A stretch of 64,000 nucleotides of DNA from the NCBI RefSeq assembly GCF_000407565.1, contig NZ_ASWI01000004.1:390001-454000 (forward strand), given 5' to 3'. Source of the DNA: Enterococcus cecorum DSM 20682 = ATCC 43198. Its GTDB lineage: Bacteria > Bacillota > Bacilli > Lactobacillales > Enterococcaceae. Below, in pieces: positions 8,063 through 17,302 of the stretch (the stretch's first letter is position 1; every line of letters starts with the position of its first letter). The notes beneath the pieces are model-generated. The model was given only the letters and a program-made list of their open reading frames with translations, did no database searches and was not told the DNA's origin. Position numbers and translations under genes: made by a program.

Positions 8063-9271
8063 TTGGAATATAGTGAAATTATGGTTCGCTATGGAGAATT
8101 ATCCACAAAAGGCAAGAACCGTAAATCATTTATTATGCAACTGGCACAAAATGTGAGAAGTGCTTTAAGTGATTTTCCAAATATTAAGATTAAAGCTGAC
8201 CGTGACCGAATGCATTTATTACTCAATGGTGAAGATAGTCATGCGGTTATTGAAAAACTACAGAAAGTATTTGGGATTCAAAATTTCTCACCTAGTATCA
8301 AGGTAGAAAAATCAATTCCGGCACTTATCATAGCAGTACAGGCCGTGATGAAAGAAATTTATACTGGGACGGAAAGTTTTAAAATTACCGCCAAAAGAAG
8401 TGACCATGATTTTGAACAAACCAGTGAAGAGTTAAATTTAACATTAGGTAATGCGGTCATCGATATTTTTCCAGATATTAAAGTGCAAATGAAGCGTCCA
8501 GATATTAACTTACGCGTAGAAATTCGCTTAGATGCGGCTTATATCTCTTATGAAACGATTCAAGGTGCTGGTGGTTTACCAGTAGGAACTTCAGGTAAGG
8601 GGATGTTGATGTTATCTGGAGGGATTGACTCACCTGTAGCGGGTTACTTTGCGATGAAACGTGGGGTAGAAATTGAAGCCGTGCATTTTGCTTCACCACC
8701 TTATACGAGTGAACAAGCCTTGCAAAAAGCTAAAGACTTAACGGCTAAATTAGCGCCTTATGTCGGTAGTATCCAATTTATTGAAGTGCCGTTTACTAAG
8801 GTTCAAGAAACGATTAAAGAAGTGGTCCCTCAAGGTTATTGGATGACTTTAACGAGACGGATGATGTTGAGAATCACGGATGAAATCTGTCAATTACGAC
8901 ATGGTTTAATTATTTTAAATGGTGAATCTTTAGGGCAAGTTGCTTCACAAACCTTACAAAGTATGGTTGCGATTAATGAAGTAACGAATCGACCAGTTGT
9001 GCGACCAGTAGCGACTATGGATAAGCTTGAAATTATTGAAGTAGCCCAAGAAATTGACACTTTTGAGTTAGCCATTCAACCATTTGAAGATTGTTGCACA
9101 ATTTTTGCACCACCCCAGCCGAAAACACGACCAAAATTGGAAAAAGTTCATGAGTATGAAGAAAGATTTGATGTCGAAGGTTTAGTCCAAGAAGCTCTTG
9201 CCGGATTGAAAATATCTGTAATTACGCCTCATTCTAGTGAAGTTCGTGATGAGTTTGCTGATTTATTATAA
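8063..9271 (+). CDS. thiI: tRNA 4-thiouridine synthase ThiI
   Basis: A 402-residue enzyme that adenylates and thiolates U8 of tRNA (and can supply sulfur for thiamine). The order is an N-terminal ferredoxin-like/THUMP region (about residues 60-165), then the PP-loop ATP pyrophosphatase motif [12 protein letters not shown]. The C-terminal rhodanese domain of the E. coli protein is absent, as usual in Firmicutes. TTG 8063 is preferred to ATG 8054 because AAAGG (8049-8053) touches the ATG but is well spaced from the TTG, giving [13 protein letters not shown]. It is the second gene of the iscS operon. Confidence 0.92.
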   Translation: MEYSEIMVRYGELSTKGKNRKSFIMQLAQNVRSALSDFPNIKIKADRDRMHLLLNGEDSHAVIEKLQKVFGIQNFSPSIKVEKSIPALIIAVQAVMKEIYTGTESFKITAKRSDHDFEQTSEELNLTLGNAVIDIFPDIKVQMKRPDINLRVEIRLDAAYISYETIQGAGGLPVGTSGKGMLMLSGGIDSPVAGYFAMKRGVEIEAVHFASPPYTSEQALQKAKDLTAKLAPYVGSIQFIEVPFTKVQETIKEVVPQGYWMTLTRRMMLRITDEICQLRHGLIILNGESLGQVASQTLQSMVAINEVTNRPVVRPVATMDKLEIIEVAQEIDTFELAIQPFEDCCTIFAPPQPKTRPKLEKVHEYEERFDVEGLVQEALAGLKISVITPHSSEVRDEFADLL

Positions 9272-9277
9272 TTATTC

Positions 9278-9324
9278 AACTGATTGACTTAGCAATGTAT
9301 TTTGCTGATTCAATCAGTTTTTTA
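9278..9324 (+). terminator. iscS-thiI terminator
   Basis: Perfect 10-bp stem AACTGATTGA (9278-9287) / TCAATCAGTT (9310-9319) with an inner AGCA/TGCT pairing and a downstream T run. Confidence 0.85.
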
Positions 9325-9329
9325 CTATA

Positions 9330-9399
9330 TCGTAAACACTTTCACAAATAATCAATAAAAAACTTTTGGCTACTTGTAAGTTTGTGCTATTCGTGATAA
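9330..9399 (+). promoter_or_regulatory. Two imperfect Rex-like sites before rex
   Basis: The Rex consensus is TTGTGA-N6-TCACAA. Site 1 (9330-9347) is TCGTAA-N6-TCACAA, two mismatches in the left half and a perfect right half. Site 2 (9382-9399) is TTGTGC-N6-TGATAA, a good left half and a poor right half. Together they suggest self-regulation, but each is weak on its own. Confidence 0.35.
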
Positions 9400-9445
9400 A
9401 CTCAAAATGTGAAACGATGAACAAAAATGAAAGGGAAAAATATAT

Positions 9446-10081
9446 ATGGAAGCCAAAAAAAAATTACCCAAAGCAACGGCTAAACGTCTACCAGTCTATT
9501 TACGCTATCTAAATGTTTTGCAAGACAGCGGTGTGACAAGAATCAAGTCTAAAGGTTTTGCAGAAATTACCCAGATTCCTTCAGCTACGATTCGTCGAGA
9601 TTTTTCGTATCTAGGCGAGTTAGGGCGAAGTGGCTATGGTTATGATGTGCCTTATCTGATAGAAGTTTTTAGCAATTTACTAGATGTGCAAGAAGAAAAA
9701 CGAATCGCATTAATCGGGTTTGGTAATCTGGGAAAAGCCTTAGCCAAGAATAATTTTAGAAGAAACGTCAATTTAAATATTGTGGCAGTATTCGATAATA
9801 ATCCTGAACTTATCCATCAAGAAGTAGAAGGATTTTACGTATACAGTATTGACGAGTTAGCTCAAGTGGTACTACAAGAAAATATCACTGTGGCCATTAC
9901 GACTGTGCCTAGTAAATTCTCACAAGAAGTAGTGAATCAAATTGTTGATGCAAATATTACCGCTATTTTGAGTTTTGCTCCTGACCGTGTCAATGTCCCT
10001 AAGGATGTCACAGTTCAATATATTGACTTAACCACAGAATTGCAAACCTTAATTTTCTTTGATCGAGAATACAAGAAATAA
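9446..10081 (+). CDS. rex: Redox-sensing repressor Rex
   Basis: A 211-residue NADH/NAD+ sensing repressor. The N-terminal winged helix (residues about 10-70) includes ATIRRDFSYLGELGRSGYGY, a family hallmark. The Rossmann NADH domain carries ALIGFGNLGKAL near residue 90. NADH binding releases Rex from its operators, switching on fermentation and anaerobic genes. Length is normal for the family. It is transcribed alone, and tpx follows with its own promoter. A perfect Rex operator stands before feoAB in this window. Confidence 0.95.
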   Translation: MEAKKKLPKATAKRLPVYLRYLNVLQDSGVTRIKSKGFAEITQIPSATIRRDFSYLGELGRSGYGYDVPYLIEVFSNLLDVQEEKRIALIGFGNLGKALAKNNFRRNVNLNIVAVFDNNPELIHQEVEGFYVYSIDELAQVVLQENITVAITTVPSKFSQEVVNQIVDANITAILSFAPDRVNVPKDVTVQYIDLTTELQTLIFFDREYKK

Positions 10082-10091
10082 AGCATTTTAT

Positions 10092-10120
10092 TTGTTCTTA
10101 AAAACTGCTCGTGCTAAACT
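10092..10120 (+). promoter_or_regulatory. Promoter of tpx
   Basis: TTGTTC (10092-10097), 17-base spacer, TAAACT (10115-10120) with a TGC extension in front of the -10. Confidence 0.5.
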
Positions 10121-10149
10121 AAAAGAAAAAAGCAAAGGGATGGATGAAC

Positions 10150-10638
10150 ATGCAAATTACTAAGCGTGGAGAGGCTTTTTCATTAGTAAAGGAACCATTG
10201 AAGGTAGGAAATCAAGCAGTGGATTTTGAATTGAAGGATTTGAAAGATAAAGTTTTTCATTTATCTCAGTTATTAGACAAACCTTTGATTATCAGTGTGG
10301 TGCCAGATATTAATACTTCAGTGTGTTCTATACAGACGCGTAAATTTAATGAAATGATGGCTAAGTTTGAAGAAGCAAATTTTGTCACAATTTCTAATAA
10401 TACGAGAGAACAACAGGAATCTTGGTGTGCAGCGGAAGGTTTGGATTTAGTGATGTTGCATGATCCTGAAAATACATTTGGTCAAGCTTATGGTGTTTTG
10501 ATTCCAGAATTAAATGTGTATGCGCGCAGTGTCTTTGTGATTAATAGTGATGGCAAAATCATTTATGAAGAAATTGTCCCTGAAATAACACAAGAGCCTA
10601 ATTATCAAAACGCAATTGATGCCATTGTCAATCGTTAA
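10150..10638 (+). CDS. tpx: Thiol peroxidase Tpx
   Basis: A 162-residue atypical 2-Cys peroxiredoxin that reduces hydrogen and alkyl peroxides using thioredoxin. The peroxidatic cysteine is Cys59 in NTSVCSIQTRKFNE, and Cys93 in SWCAAEG is the resolving cysteine, matching the known spacing of Tpx. The second of two near ATGs (10150) is chosen: it fits AAAGGGA (10134-10140) better and gives the usual short N-terminus MQITKRGE. It sits between rex and valS as a single-gene unit. Confidence 0.92.
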   Translation: MQITKRGEAFSLVKEPLKVGNQAVDFELKDLKDKVFHLSQLLDKPLIISVVPDINTSVCSIQTRKFNEMMAKFEEANFVTISNNTREQQESWCAAEGLDLVMLHDPENTFGQAYGVLIPELNVYARSVFVINSDGKIIYEEIVPEITQEPNYQNAIDAIVNR

Positions 10639-10650
10639 TTGCATTGCAGT

Positions 10651-10679
10651 TTGACTTATGGCCAACTTCATTGTAAAAT
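10651..10679 (+). promoter_or_regulatory. Promoter of the valS T-box transcript
   Basis: TTGACT (10651-10656), 17-base spacer, TAAAAT (10674-10679). The start site is expected near 10686, at the head of the T-box leader. Confidence 0.7.
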
Positions 10680-10685
10680 ATGCTT

Positions 10686-10930
10686 ACGTTGATCAAGAGG
10701 AGTAGTAGCGTTTATTGATTTTTAGAGAGAAGACCCTTGGCTGTGAGGTTTTTAATCAAGCGTTATGAAGGTAGTTTGTGAGTACTTATCTTGAAAATAT
10801 GTGTAGAGATAAGCGAGTAGTGATCGTTAACTCACTTTTGAGAGGTAGTATTGACTACAATTTAGGTGGTACCGCGTAATTTACGTCCTAATGTACAAAA
10901 GTCCAACATTTGTACATTAGGACTTTTTTA
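10686..10930 (+). promoter_or_regulatory. T-box riboswitch (valine) of valS
   Basis: The invariant T-box AGGTGGTACCGCG stands at 10864-10876 and would pair with the ACCA end of uncharged tRNA-Val. The competing terminator is a perfect 15-bp stem (10885-10899 with 10909-10923) followed by TTTTTT. In the stem I region, GTA at 10771-10773 inside GAAGGTAGTTTG is a plausible valine specifier codon, though the folding was done by eye. Uncharged tRNA-Val should favour the antiterminator and allow valS transcription. Confidence 0.93.
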
Positions 10931-11086
10931 TTCTAAGGATGTGAAGTGGGTCGATTAGCTCCAAGCAGCTAAGGTTGTCCGGAATGTCAGGAAAATCCAT
11001 CGAGTATTAAGATTTTCCAAGACAGTCCGGCTTAGATGCACAGGAGCTACCCACTGAACACTGATTATTCCAAGGATGTGAAGTGG
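10928..11086 (+). repeat. 111-nt hairpin flanked by a 22-bp direct repeat in the valS leader
   Basis: A 22-base unit containing AAGGATGTGAAGTGG occurs at 10928-10949 and again at 11065-11086 with one mismatch. Between and partly including them is a long imperfect hairpin. Arms pair as 10945-10951 with 11049-11055, 10957-10962 with 11043-11048, 10965-10973 with 11031-11039, 10979-10982 with 11027-11030, and 10990-10997 with 11011-11018, with a loop at 10998-11010. It lies after the T-box terminator and before the valS ribosome site, and looks richer in G+C than its flanks. It could be a miniature mobile repeat or a structured leader. Confidence 0.7.
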
Positions 11087-11167
11087 TTCGCCCGGAAAAG
11101 AATTTGTATCTTAAAATAAATTGTAGGCAACGGATAAATAAAAATGAAACCAATGAGGAGGAAGATT

Positions 11168-13807
11168 ATGGCAGAAAATACACTATCAAGCAAGTATAAT
11201 CCGCAAGAAGTAGAAGCTGGTCGTTATCAAGAATGGCTAGAAAAAGATTTATTTAAGCCAAGTGGCGATAAAAAGGCAAAACCTTATTCAATTGTGATTC
11301 CACCACCAAATGTAACAGGTAAATTACACTTAGGTCATGCTTGGGATACGACTTTACAAGATATGATTATTCGTCAAAAACGTATGCAAGGCTATGATAC
11401 TTTGTGGTTACCAGGAATGGACCATGCGGGGATTGCGACTCAAGCCAAAGTGGAAGCTAAATTACAAGAGCAAGGAATTTCACGCTATGACTTAGGTCGT
11501 GAAAAATTTGTGGAACAAGTTTGGGATTGGAAAGAAGAGTATGCCACTCATATTCGTGAACAATGGGGCAAACTGGGCATTTCTGTAGATTATTCTCGTG
11601 AACGTTTTACTTTAGATGAAGGATTATCTAAAGCGGTACGTAAAGTCTTTGTTTCCTTGTATGAAAAAGGCTTAATTTATCGTGGCGAATACATTATTAA
11701 CTGGGACCCTAAAGCAAGAACTGCCCTTTCTGATATTGAAGTAATCCATAAAGATGTGGAAGGTGCTTTTTACCACATGACTTATGAATTAGCAGATGGT
11801 TCAGGTGCCGTAGAAATTGCGACTACTCGTCCAGAAACGATGCTAGGGGATACTGCAGTGGCTGTGCACCCTGATGATGAACGTTATCAACATTTAATTG
11901 GCAAAAATGTAATTTTACCAATTGTGAATAAAGAAATTCCGGTTGTGGCGGATACTTATGTTGATATGGAATTTGGAACAGGGGTTGTGAAAATTACACC
12001 AGCACATGATCCAAATGACTTTGAAGTGGGTAATCGTCATGATTTACCACGTGTAAATGTCATGAATGAAGATGGCACAATGAACGAACTAGCCGGAAAA
12101 TATGCCGGTATGGATCGTTTTGAAGCTCGTAAAGCAATTGTTAAAGAATTGGAAGAGTTGGGTCGTTTAGTGAAGATTGAAAAAATGGTCCATAGTGTGG
12201 GTCATTCTGAACGTACGGGGGTAGTCGTTGAACCACGTCTATCTACACAATGGTTTGTTAAGATGGCACCTTTAGCCAAACGCGCCATCGAAAATCAAGA
12301 GACTGAGGATGCTGTTGAATTTTATCCACCACGTTTTAACCAAACTTTCTTACGTTGGATGGAAAATGTACATGATTGGGTCATTTCACGTCAATTATGG
12401 TGGGGACATCAAATTCCAGCCTGGTATCATAAAGAAACTGGGGAAATGTATGTCGGAATGCAAGCACCTGAAGATAGTGAAAACTGGGTGCGAGACTCCG
12501 ATGTATTAGATACTTGGTTTAGTTCTGCATTATGGCCATTTTCAACTATGGGCTGGCCTGATACGGAGAATGAAGATTTCAAACGGTACTTCCCAACAAA
12601 TACATTAGTCACAGGTTATGATATTATCTTCTTCTGGGTAAGCCGTATGATTTTCCAAAGTTTGGAATTTACGGATAGTCGTCCATTCAAGAATGTATTA
12701 ATTCATGGATTGATTCGTGATGAACAAGGACGCAAGATGAGTAAATCTTTAGGTAACGGGATTGATCCTATGGAAGTCATCGAAAAATACGGGGCGGATG
12801 CTTTACGTTGGTTCTTATCAAATGGTTCAGCACCAGGACAAGATGTGCGCTTTAGCTATGAAAAAATGGATGCAGCTTGGAATTTCATTAATAAAATTTG
12901 GAATGCTTCACGTTTTGTCTTAATGAATGTAGAAGGTATGAGTGCGGCTGATTTGCATCTTGATGGTCAAAAAAGTGTCGCTGACCGTTGGATTTTAACT
13001 CGCCTAAATGAAACAATTGAAAAAGTAACGCATTTATTTGATCGCTTTGAATTTGGTGAAGCTGGTCGTAATCTGTATAACTTTATTTGGGATGACTTCT
13101 GTGATTGGTACATTGAAATGAGTAAAGAAACTTTATATGGCGATAATCCTGAAGCTAAACGCATGAATCAAGCGGTATTGGTTTATGTGCTAGATAATAT
13201 TGTTCGTCTATTACATCCGATTATGCCATTTGTTACCGAAGAAATATTCTCTAAATTGTCAACAACAACTGGCTCAATCGTGGTCGCAAGTTATCCAGAA
13301 GTAAATGAATTTAGCGATGAATCAGCTGCTGAAGGGATGGAAGTCTTAAAAGAAGTGATTCGTGCGGTTCGTAATATCCGTGCTGAAGTGAATACACCAT
13401 TATCAAAAGCTGTCACTCTTCTCATTCAAGCAAATGATGAAAAAGTTCAAGCTTTCTTAACGGCTAATCAAAATTATATTATGCGTTTTTGTAATCCAGA
13501 TAAATTGGTGATTGCAACAGAATTAGCAGTACCAGATATGGCGATGTCACAAGTGATTACTGGAGCGACAATTTACTTACCATTGGCGAATTTAATCAAT
13601 TTAACCGAAGAAATTGCCCGACTAGAGAAAGAATTAGCCAAACTAGACGGTGAAGTGAAACGTGTTCAAGGTAAATTAGCAAATGAACGTTTTGTAAGTA
13701 AGGCGCCACAAGCAGTGGTTGACCAAGAACGTGCCAAAGAAGCCGATTATCTTGAAAAACAACAAGCAGTGGCACAACGCATTGCTCAATTAAAAGAATT
13801 ACAATAA
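11168..13807 (+). CDS. valS: Valyl-tRNA synthetase
   Basis: An 879-residue class I aminoacyl-tRNA synthetase charging tRNA-Val. It shows the HIGH signature in [15 protein letters not shown] (about residue 50), the CP1 editing domain ([17 protein letters not shown]-type motif, here [12 protein letters not shown]), the KMSKS motif in [11 protein letters not shown], an anticodon-binding domain and a C-terminal coiled-coil arm ([13 protein letters not shown]...). The ATG at 11168 follows GAGGAGG by a normal gap; an upstream ATG at 11144 would add eight residues not needed. Expression is under the T-box upstream. Confidence 0.96.
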   Translation: MAENTLSSKYNPQEVEAGRYQEWLEKDLFKPSGDKKAKPYSIVIPPPNVTGKLHLGHAWDTTLQDMIIRQKRMQGYDTLWLPGMDHAGIATQAKVEAKLQEQGISRYDLGREKFVEQVWDWKEEYATHIREQWGKLGISVDYSRERFTLDEGLSKAVRKVFVSLYEKGLIYRGEYIINWDPKARTALSDIEVIHKDVEGAFYHMTYELADGSGAVEIATTRPETMLGDTAVAVHPDDERYQHLIGKNVILPIVNKEIPVVADTYVDMEFGTGVVKITPAHDPNDFEVGNRHDLPRVNVMNEDGTMNELAGKYAGMDRFEARKAIVKELEELGRLVKIEKMVHSVGHSERTGVVVEPRLSTQWFVKMAPLAKRAIENQETEDAVEFYPPRFNQTFLRWMENVHDWVISRQLWWGHQIPAWYHKETGEMYVGMQAPEDSENWVRDSDVLDTWFSSALWPFSTMGWPDTENEDFKRYFPTNTLVTGYDIIFFWVSRMIFQSLEFTDSRPFKNVLIHGLIRDEQGRKMSKSLGNGIDPMEVIEKYGADALRWFLSNGSAPGQDVRFSYEKMDAAWNFINKIWNASRFVLMNVEGMSAADLHLDGQKSVADRWILTRLNETIEKVTHLFDRFEFGEAGRNLYNFIWDDFCDWYIEMSKETLYGDNPEAKRMNQAVLVYVLDNIVRLLHPIMPFVTEEIFSKLSTTTGSIVVASYPEVNEFSDESAAEGMEVLKEVIRAVRNIRAEVNTPLSKAVTLLIQANDEKVQAFLTANQNYIMRFCNPDKLVIATELAVPDMAMSQVITGATIYLPLANLINLTEEIARLEKELAKLDGEVKRVQGKLANERFVSKAPQAVVDQERAKEADYLEKQQAVAQRIAQLKELQ

Positions 13808-13811
13808 TCAG

Positions 13812-13853
13812 AAAGGGGGACATTTGTAAATAGTAATTTGCTAGTGTCCCTTT
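13812..13853 (+). terminator. Possible weak terminator after valS
   Basis: AAAGGGGGACA pairs imperfectly with TGTCCCTTT around a long loop. The following T run is short, so read-through into folC is likely. Confidence 0.35.
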
Positions 13854-13878
13854 ATGCTTAGTAAAAGAAGGTAATAAA

Positions 13879-15183
13879 GTGAGTTTTACAGAAAAAGAAG
13901 CAATTGATTGGATTCATAGTCGTTTGAAATTTGGTTCTAGACCGGGACTTGATCGCATTGAAGCAATATTATCAGCCCTTGGAAATCCAGAAAAAAAGGT
14001 TCGTATGATTCATATTGCAGGGACGAATGGCAAAGGCTCAACGGTGAGTTATTTGAAACATTTGCTCATGCAGACAGGCTTAACTGTGGGGACCTTTACT
14101 TCGCCCTATATTGAATGTTTTAATGAACGGATTGCCATTAATCAACAAATGATTCAAGCAGAGCAATTAGCTGATTTAACTTGGCGTGTAAAAGCAGTGG
14201 TAGAAAAGCTAGATGAGGATTCGCATTTAAGCGGGGCTACTGAATTTGAAATTTTAACAGCGATGGGATTTTTATACTTTTATGAACAACAAGTAGATGT
14301 TGCGATTATTGAAGTGGGACTAGGCGGCTTACTTGATTGTACTAATGTGATTACGCCTGATTTGGTAGGCATCACGACAATTGGGTTAGATCATCAAGAT
14401 ATCTTAGGAGAAACGCTAGAAGAGATTGCCTTTCAAAAAGCAGGTATCATTAAAGATAAAGTGCCTGTGGTTTGTGGCAATATTGAAACGGCTGCTATGA
14501 GTGTTATCGAACAAGTGGCAAAAGAGAAACAAGCGCCCATGTTCAGCTATCAAAAGGATTATTCCGTCAATTATCTACGTCCAGATGCCAAATGGGGCGA
14601 ACGATTTAACTATGCAGATGCTGATGGCGAGATGAAAAATTTATTTGCACCGTTATTAGGACATCATCAAATCGAAAATGCAGGCATGGCGATTTTCTTG
14701 TTTAAAAAATATTGTGAGTTACTTGGTTTACCACTGCAAGAGAAATGGATTATGCAAGGCTTAAAAGCCACTTTTTGGCCAGCAAGAATGGAAAGAATTA
14801 GTCAGCAGCCATTAATCATTTTGGATGGTGCACATAATGATCATGCCATGGCACGTTTAGTTGAAAATCTAGATGAATTTAAGGATTTTAAAAAGTATGT
14901 TTTATTTTCAGCCTTACAAACCAAAGATGTAGACGGTATGCTTTCTATGTTATTAGAAGTACCTCATACGAAGATTGTTGTTTCTTCTTTTGAACATCCC
15001 AAATCAATTCAAATGACTGAGCATTTTGAACAAATGGCTCCGGATAAATTATCAGTTGTTTCATTATGGCAATTTGGGTTGGCTGAAATCTTGGAAAATA
15101 TGCAAGAAGAGGATATGCTATTGGTAACAGGATCACTTTATTTTGTGTCCCAAGTTCGTGAATTATTATTAGGACAAGAGTAG
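13879..15183 (+). CDS. folC: Folylpolyglutamate synthase / dihydrofolate synthase
   Basis: A 434-residue Mur-ligase-family enzyme that adds glutamate to folates, keeping them in the cell and active. The ATP-binding motif HIAGTNGKGSTVSY lies near residue 50. The central domain has GLGGLLDCTNVI and GLDHQDILGETLEEIA, hallmarks of FolC. The start is GTG with AGAAGG 7 bases upstream. It follows valS by 71 bases, an arrangement common in Firmicutes, and the HAD gene downstream begins 6 bases after its stop. Confidence 0.93.
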   Translation: MSFTEKEAIDWIHSRLKFGSRPGLDRIEAILSALGNPEKKVRMIHIAGTNGKGSTVSYLKHLLMQTGLTVGTFTSPYIECFNERIAINQQMIQAEQLADLTWRVKAVVEKLDEDSHLSGATEFEILTAMGFLYFYEQQVDVAIIEVGLGGLLDCTNVITPDLVGITTIGLDHQDILGETLEEIAFQKAGIIKDKVPVVCGNIETAAMSVIEQVAKEKQAPMFSYQKDYSVNYLRPDAKWGERFNYADADGEMKNLFAPLLGHHQIENAGMAIFLFKKYCELLGLPLQEKWIMQGLKATFWPARMERISQQPLIILDGAHNDHAMARLVENLDEFKDFKKYVLFSALQTKDVDGMLSMLLEVPHTKIVVSSFEHPKSIQMTEHFEQMAPDKLSVVSLWQFGLAEILENMQEEDMLLVTGSLYFVSQVRELLLGQE

Positions 15184-15189
15184 AGGTGT

Positions 15190-15849
15190 ATGATGAAAAA
15201 ATATAAAGGCATTATCTTTGATATGGATGGGCTGTTGTTTGATACGGAAATGACGTATTATCATGCCAATCAAGTTGTTGCTGATCGTCTAGGAATTAGT
15301 TATGATTTTGAAGTTTACCGCCAATATATTGGTATTTCTGATGAAGAGATGATTGCGGCTTACCATAAAAATTATGATCAACAATATGGTAAAGAAGTGG
15401 TTGATCGTCTAGTAAATGAAAGTCACGAACAAATTTTTGCTGATTTTTCTCAAGGCAAAGTAGCATTGAAACCAGGGGTCGAGGCTTTAATGGCGCGTCT
15501 GAATGAGTTACACATTCCCAAGGTCATTGCTTCAAGTAATACTTTAAAGTTTATTCATATTTTACTTGCTCATTCTAGTATTAAAGATGAGTTCGATAGT
15601 ATTGTATCTGCAGAAGACGTCCATTTTGCCAAACCAAATCCAGAAATTTTCTTAAAGGCTTTGGCAAAATTAGGTCTCAAAAAAGAAGAAGTCTTGATTT
15701 TTGAGGATTCTAAAAATGGTATCCTGGCTGCGAATCAAGCTGGCATCGATGTGGTGATGATTCCTGATTTAATTTTGCCAACGGAGGATTTAAAAGCAAA
15801 AACAGTAGGTGTTTATCAGAGCCTAAATGATGTAGTTGAAAAATTTTAA
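15190..15849 (+). CDS. HAD hydrolase, beta-phosphoglucomutase-like
   Basis: A 219-residue subfamily IA HAD. Motif I is FDMDGLLFDTE (residues about 10-20), motif II ASSNT, the lysine motif is FAKPNPEIF and motif IV IFEDSKNG. The DxD and helical cap resemble PgmB/YhcW-like phosphatases; the substrate is unknown. ATG 15190 and ATG 15193 are both possible starts. It lies 6 bases after folC and ends at a strong terminator, so folC and this gene form one unit. Confidence 0.85.
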   Translation: MMKKYKGIIFDMDGLLFDTEMTYYHANQVVADRLGISYDFEVYRQYIGISDEEMIAAYHKNYDQQYGKEVVDRLVNESHEQIFADFSQGKVALKPGVEALMARLNELHIPKVIASSNTLKFIHILLAHSSIKDEFDSIVSAEDVHFAKPNPEIFLKALAKLGLKKEEVLIFEDSKNGILAANQAGIDVVMIPDLILPTEDLKAKTVGVYQSLNDVVEKF

Positions 15850-15860
15850 TAAATGGCTAT

Positions 15861-15897
15861 CCTATCAAGAGTTGTTTAACTTTTGATAGGTTTTTTT
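15861..15897 (+). terminator. Terminator of the folC-HAD unit
   Basis: 13-bp stem CCTATCAAGAGTT (15861-15873) / AACTTTTGATAGG (15878-15890) with one G-T pair, then seven T. Confidence 0.9.
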
Positions 15898-15958
15898 GTT
15901 TAGTGAAAAGCTTTTGGCATTTTTTTGCGTAATTTATAAGTGAAGGGGGTGAATAGTT

Positions 15959-16627
15959 ATGGAAATTCCAACAAGTTCAATGCCGCGCGAACGTTTAGTT
16001 GAGCGTGGGGTTCATGCTTTATCTGATCAAGAACTGTTAGCTATCTTATTACGTACAGGGACGAAACAAATGAATGTCCTTGAGTTAGCTGGCAAAGTAT
16101 TAACGCATTTTCCCAATTTATTTGAATTAAAACAAGCAGACTTACCCGAATTATTATCAATAAAAGGCATTGGTCAGATTAAAGCTGTTGAATTACAAGC
16201 GGCGATGGAACTAGGATATCGCATCCATCAATCTTGTCAACCCAAATTTGGACGCGTATCAAGTAGTTTTCAGTTGGCACACCAGATGATTGCTGAACTG
16301 AAAGATGAGCCACAAGAACATCTCGTTTGTTTATATTTAAATACTAAAAACGAAATTATTCAGAAAAATAGTTTATTTACGGGTTCTTTAGATCAGTCTA
16401 TTGCGCATCCTAGGGAGATTTTTAGAGCGGCTGTTAGATGTAGTGCAGCACGAATAATTGTTTGCCATAATCATCCTAGTGGCAATCCTGAACCATCAGA
16501 AAATGATAAAGTCTTTACAAAACGCTTGATTCGTTGTGGAGAATTGATGGGTGTCGAGGTTTTAGATCATATTGTAGTTGGACATGAAAGTTATGTGAGT
16601 TTAAGAGAGAGAGGATTATGGCAATAA
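15959..16627 (+). CDS. radC: RadC-family JAB/MPN protein
   Basis: A 222-residue member of the RadC family. An N-terminal helix-hairpin-helix region (SIKGIGQIKAVEL, about residues 60-75) is followed by a JAB-type metal-binding domain with HNHPSGNPEPSENDKVF, carrying the His-x-His...Asp zinc ligands. Despite the name, a DNA repair role is not proven for the family. The ATG follows AAGGGGGTG by about 8 bases. The gene ends 17 bases before an insertion sequence that has split its terminator. Confidence 0.9.
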   Translation: MEIPTSSMPRERLVERGVHALSDQELLAILLRTGTKQMNVLELAGKVLTHFPNLFELKQADLPELLSIKGIGQIKAVELQAAMELGYRIHQSCQPKFGRVSSSFQLAHQMIAELKDEPQEHLVCLYLNTKNEIIQKNSLFTGSLDQSIAHPREIFRAAVRCSAARIIVCHNHPSGNPEPSENDKVFTKRLIRCGELMGVEVLDHIVVGHESYVSLRERGLWQ

Positions 16628-16700
16628 AAAGGAGATCAGGCGTTGTACCGACCCCCAAAAGTTAGACCATAAAATCTAACAATTGGAGGTCGGTATTTTT

Positions 16701-17279
16701 ATGTCCAAATATTCTTATGAGTTTAAAAAGCAAGTTGTAAATGCTTATCTTAATGGCGAAGGTGGTTATACTTATCTTGCAAATAAGTTCGGCATTCCAT
16801 CTGTTAATAAAGTTAAACTATGGGTGGATAATTACAATGCATTTGGTGATGAAGGATTAAAACGTTCTAGAAAAAAAGATTTTTATTCTTTTGAAAAGAA
16901 GCTTTCTATAGTAGAGTTATATTTATCAAGTGAAATCTCATATCAAGATTTAGCTCTGCAAGAAGGAATTACTAATCCAAGTATGATCACAAATTGGGTG
17001 AGTCGCTTTCGCGCAGCTGGTCCTGATGCCCTAAGACCACGCAAGAAGGGACGAAAGAAAACATTGAATACAACTAATGGCAATACACAAAACAAACCAG
17101 TTGAAGAATCTTCTGTTGATACAAGTGCAGAACATGTAAAAGAGCTAGAAGATGAACTTCTTAAATTGAGAATTGAGAATGCCTTTTTAAAAGAACTGAG
17201 GAGGCTGCGTTTAGAGGACGAGGAAAAAATGAGAGAACGGCACTCGTCATCAACAGTCTCCGACGAGAATTCAAACTAA
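16701..17279 (+). CDS. IS3-family OrfA (helix-turn-helix protein)
   Basis: A 192-residue DNA-binding protein with two helix-turn-helix units: YLANKFGIPSVNKVKLWVDN (about residues 23-42) and YQDLALQEGITNPSMITNWV (about 76-95). A leucine-zipper-like stretch near the C-terminus (HVKELEDELLKLRIENAFLK, about 150-169) serves dimer formation in this family. The start follows GGAGGT by 10 bases. Near its end a run of six A (17224-17229) is the likely site of programmed -1 frameshifting into orfB. It differs from copy 2 at four residues. Confidence 0.9.
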   Translation: MSKYSYEFKKQVVNAYLNGEGGYTYLANKFGIPSVNKVKLWVDNYNAFGDEGLKRSRKKDFYSFEKKLSIVELYLSSEISYQDLALQEGITNPSMITNWVSRFRAAGPDALRPRKKGRKKTLNTTNGNTQNKPVEESSVDTSAEHVKELEDELLKLRIENAFLKELRRLRLEDEEKMRERHSSSTVSDENSN

Positions 17280-17302
17280 AAGACCTTCTCTCTTATACAG
17301 GC

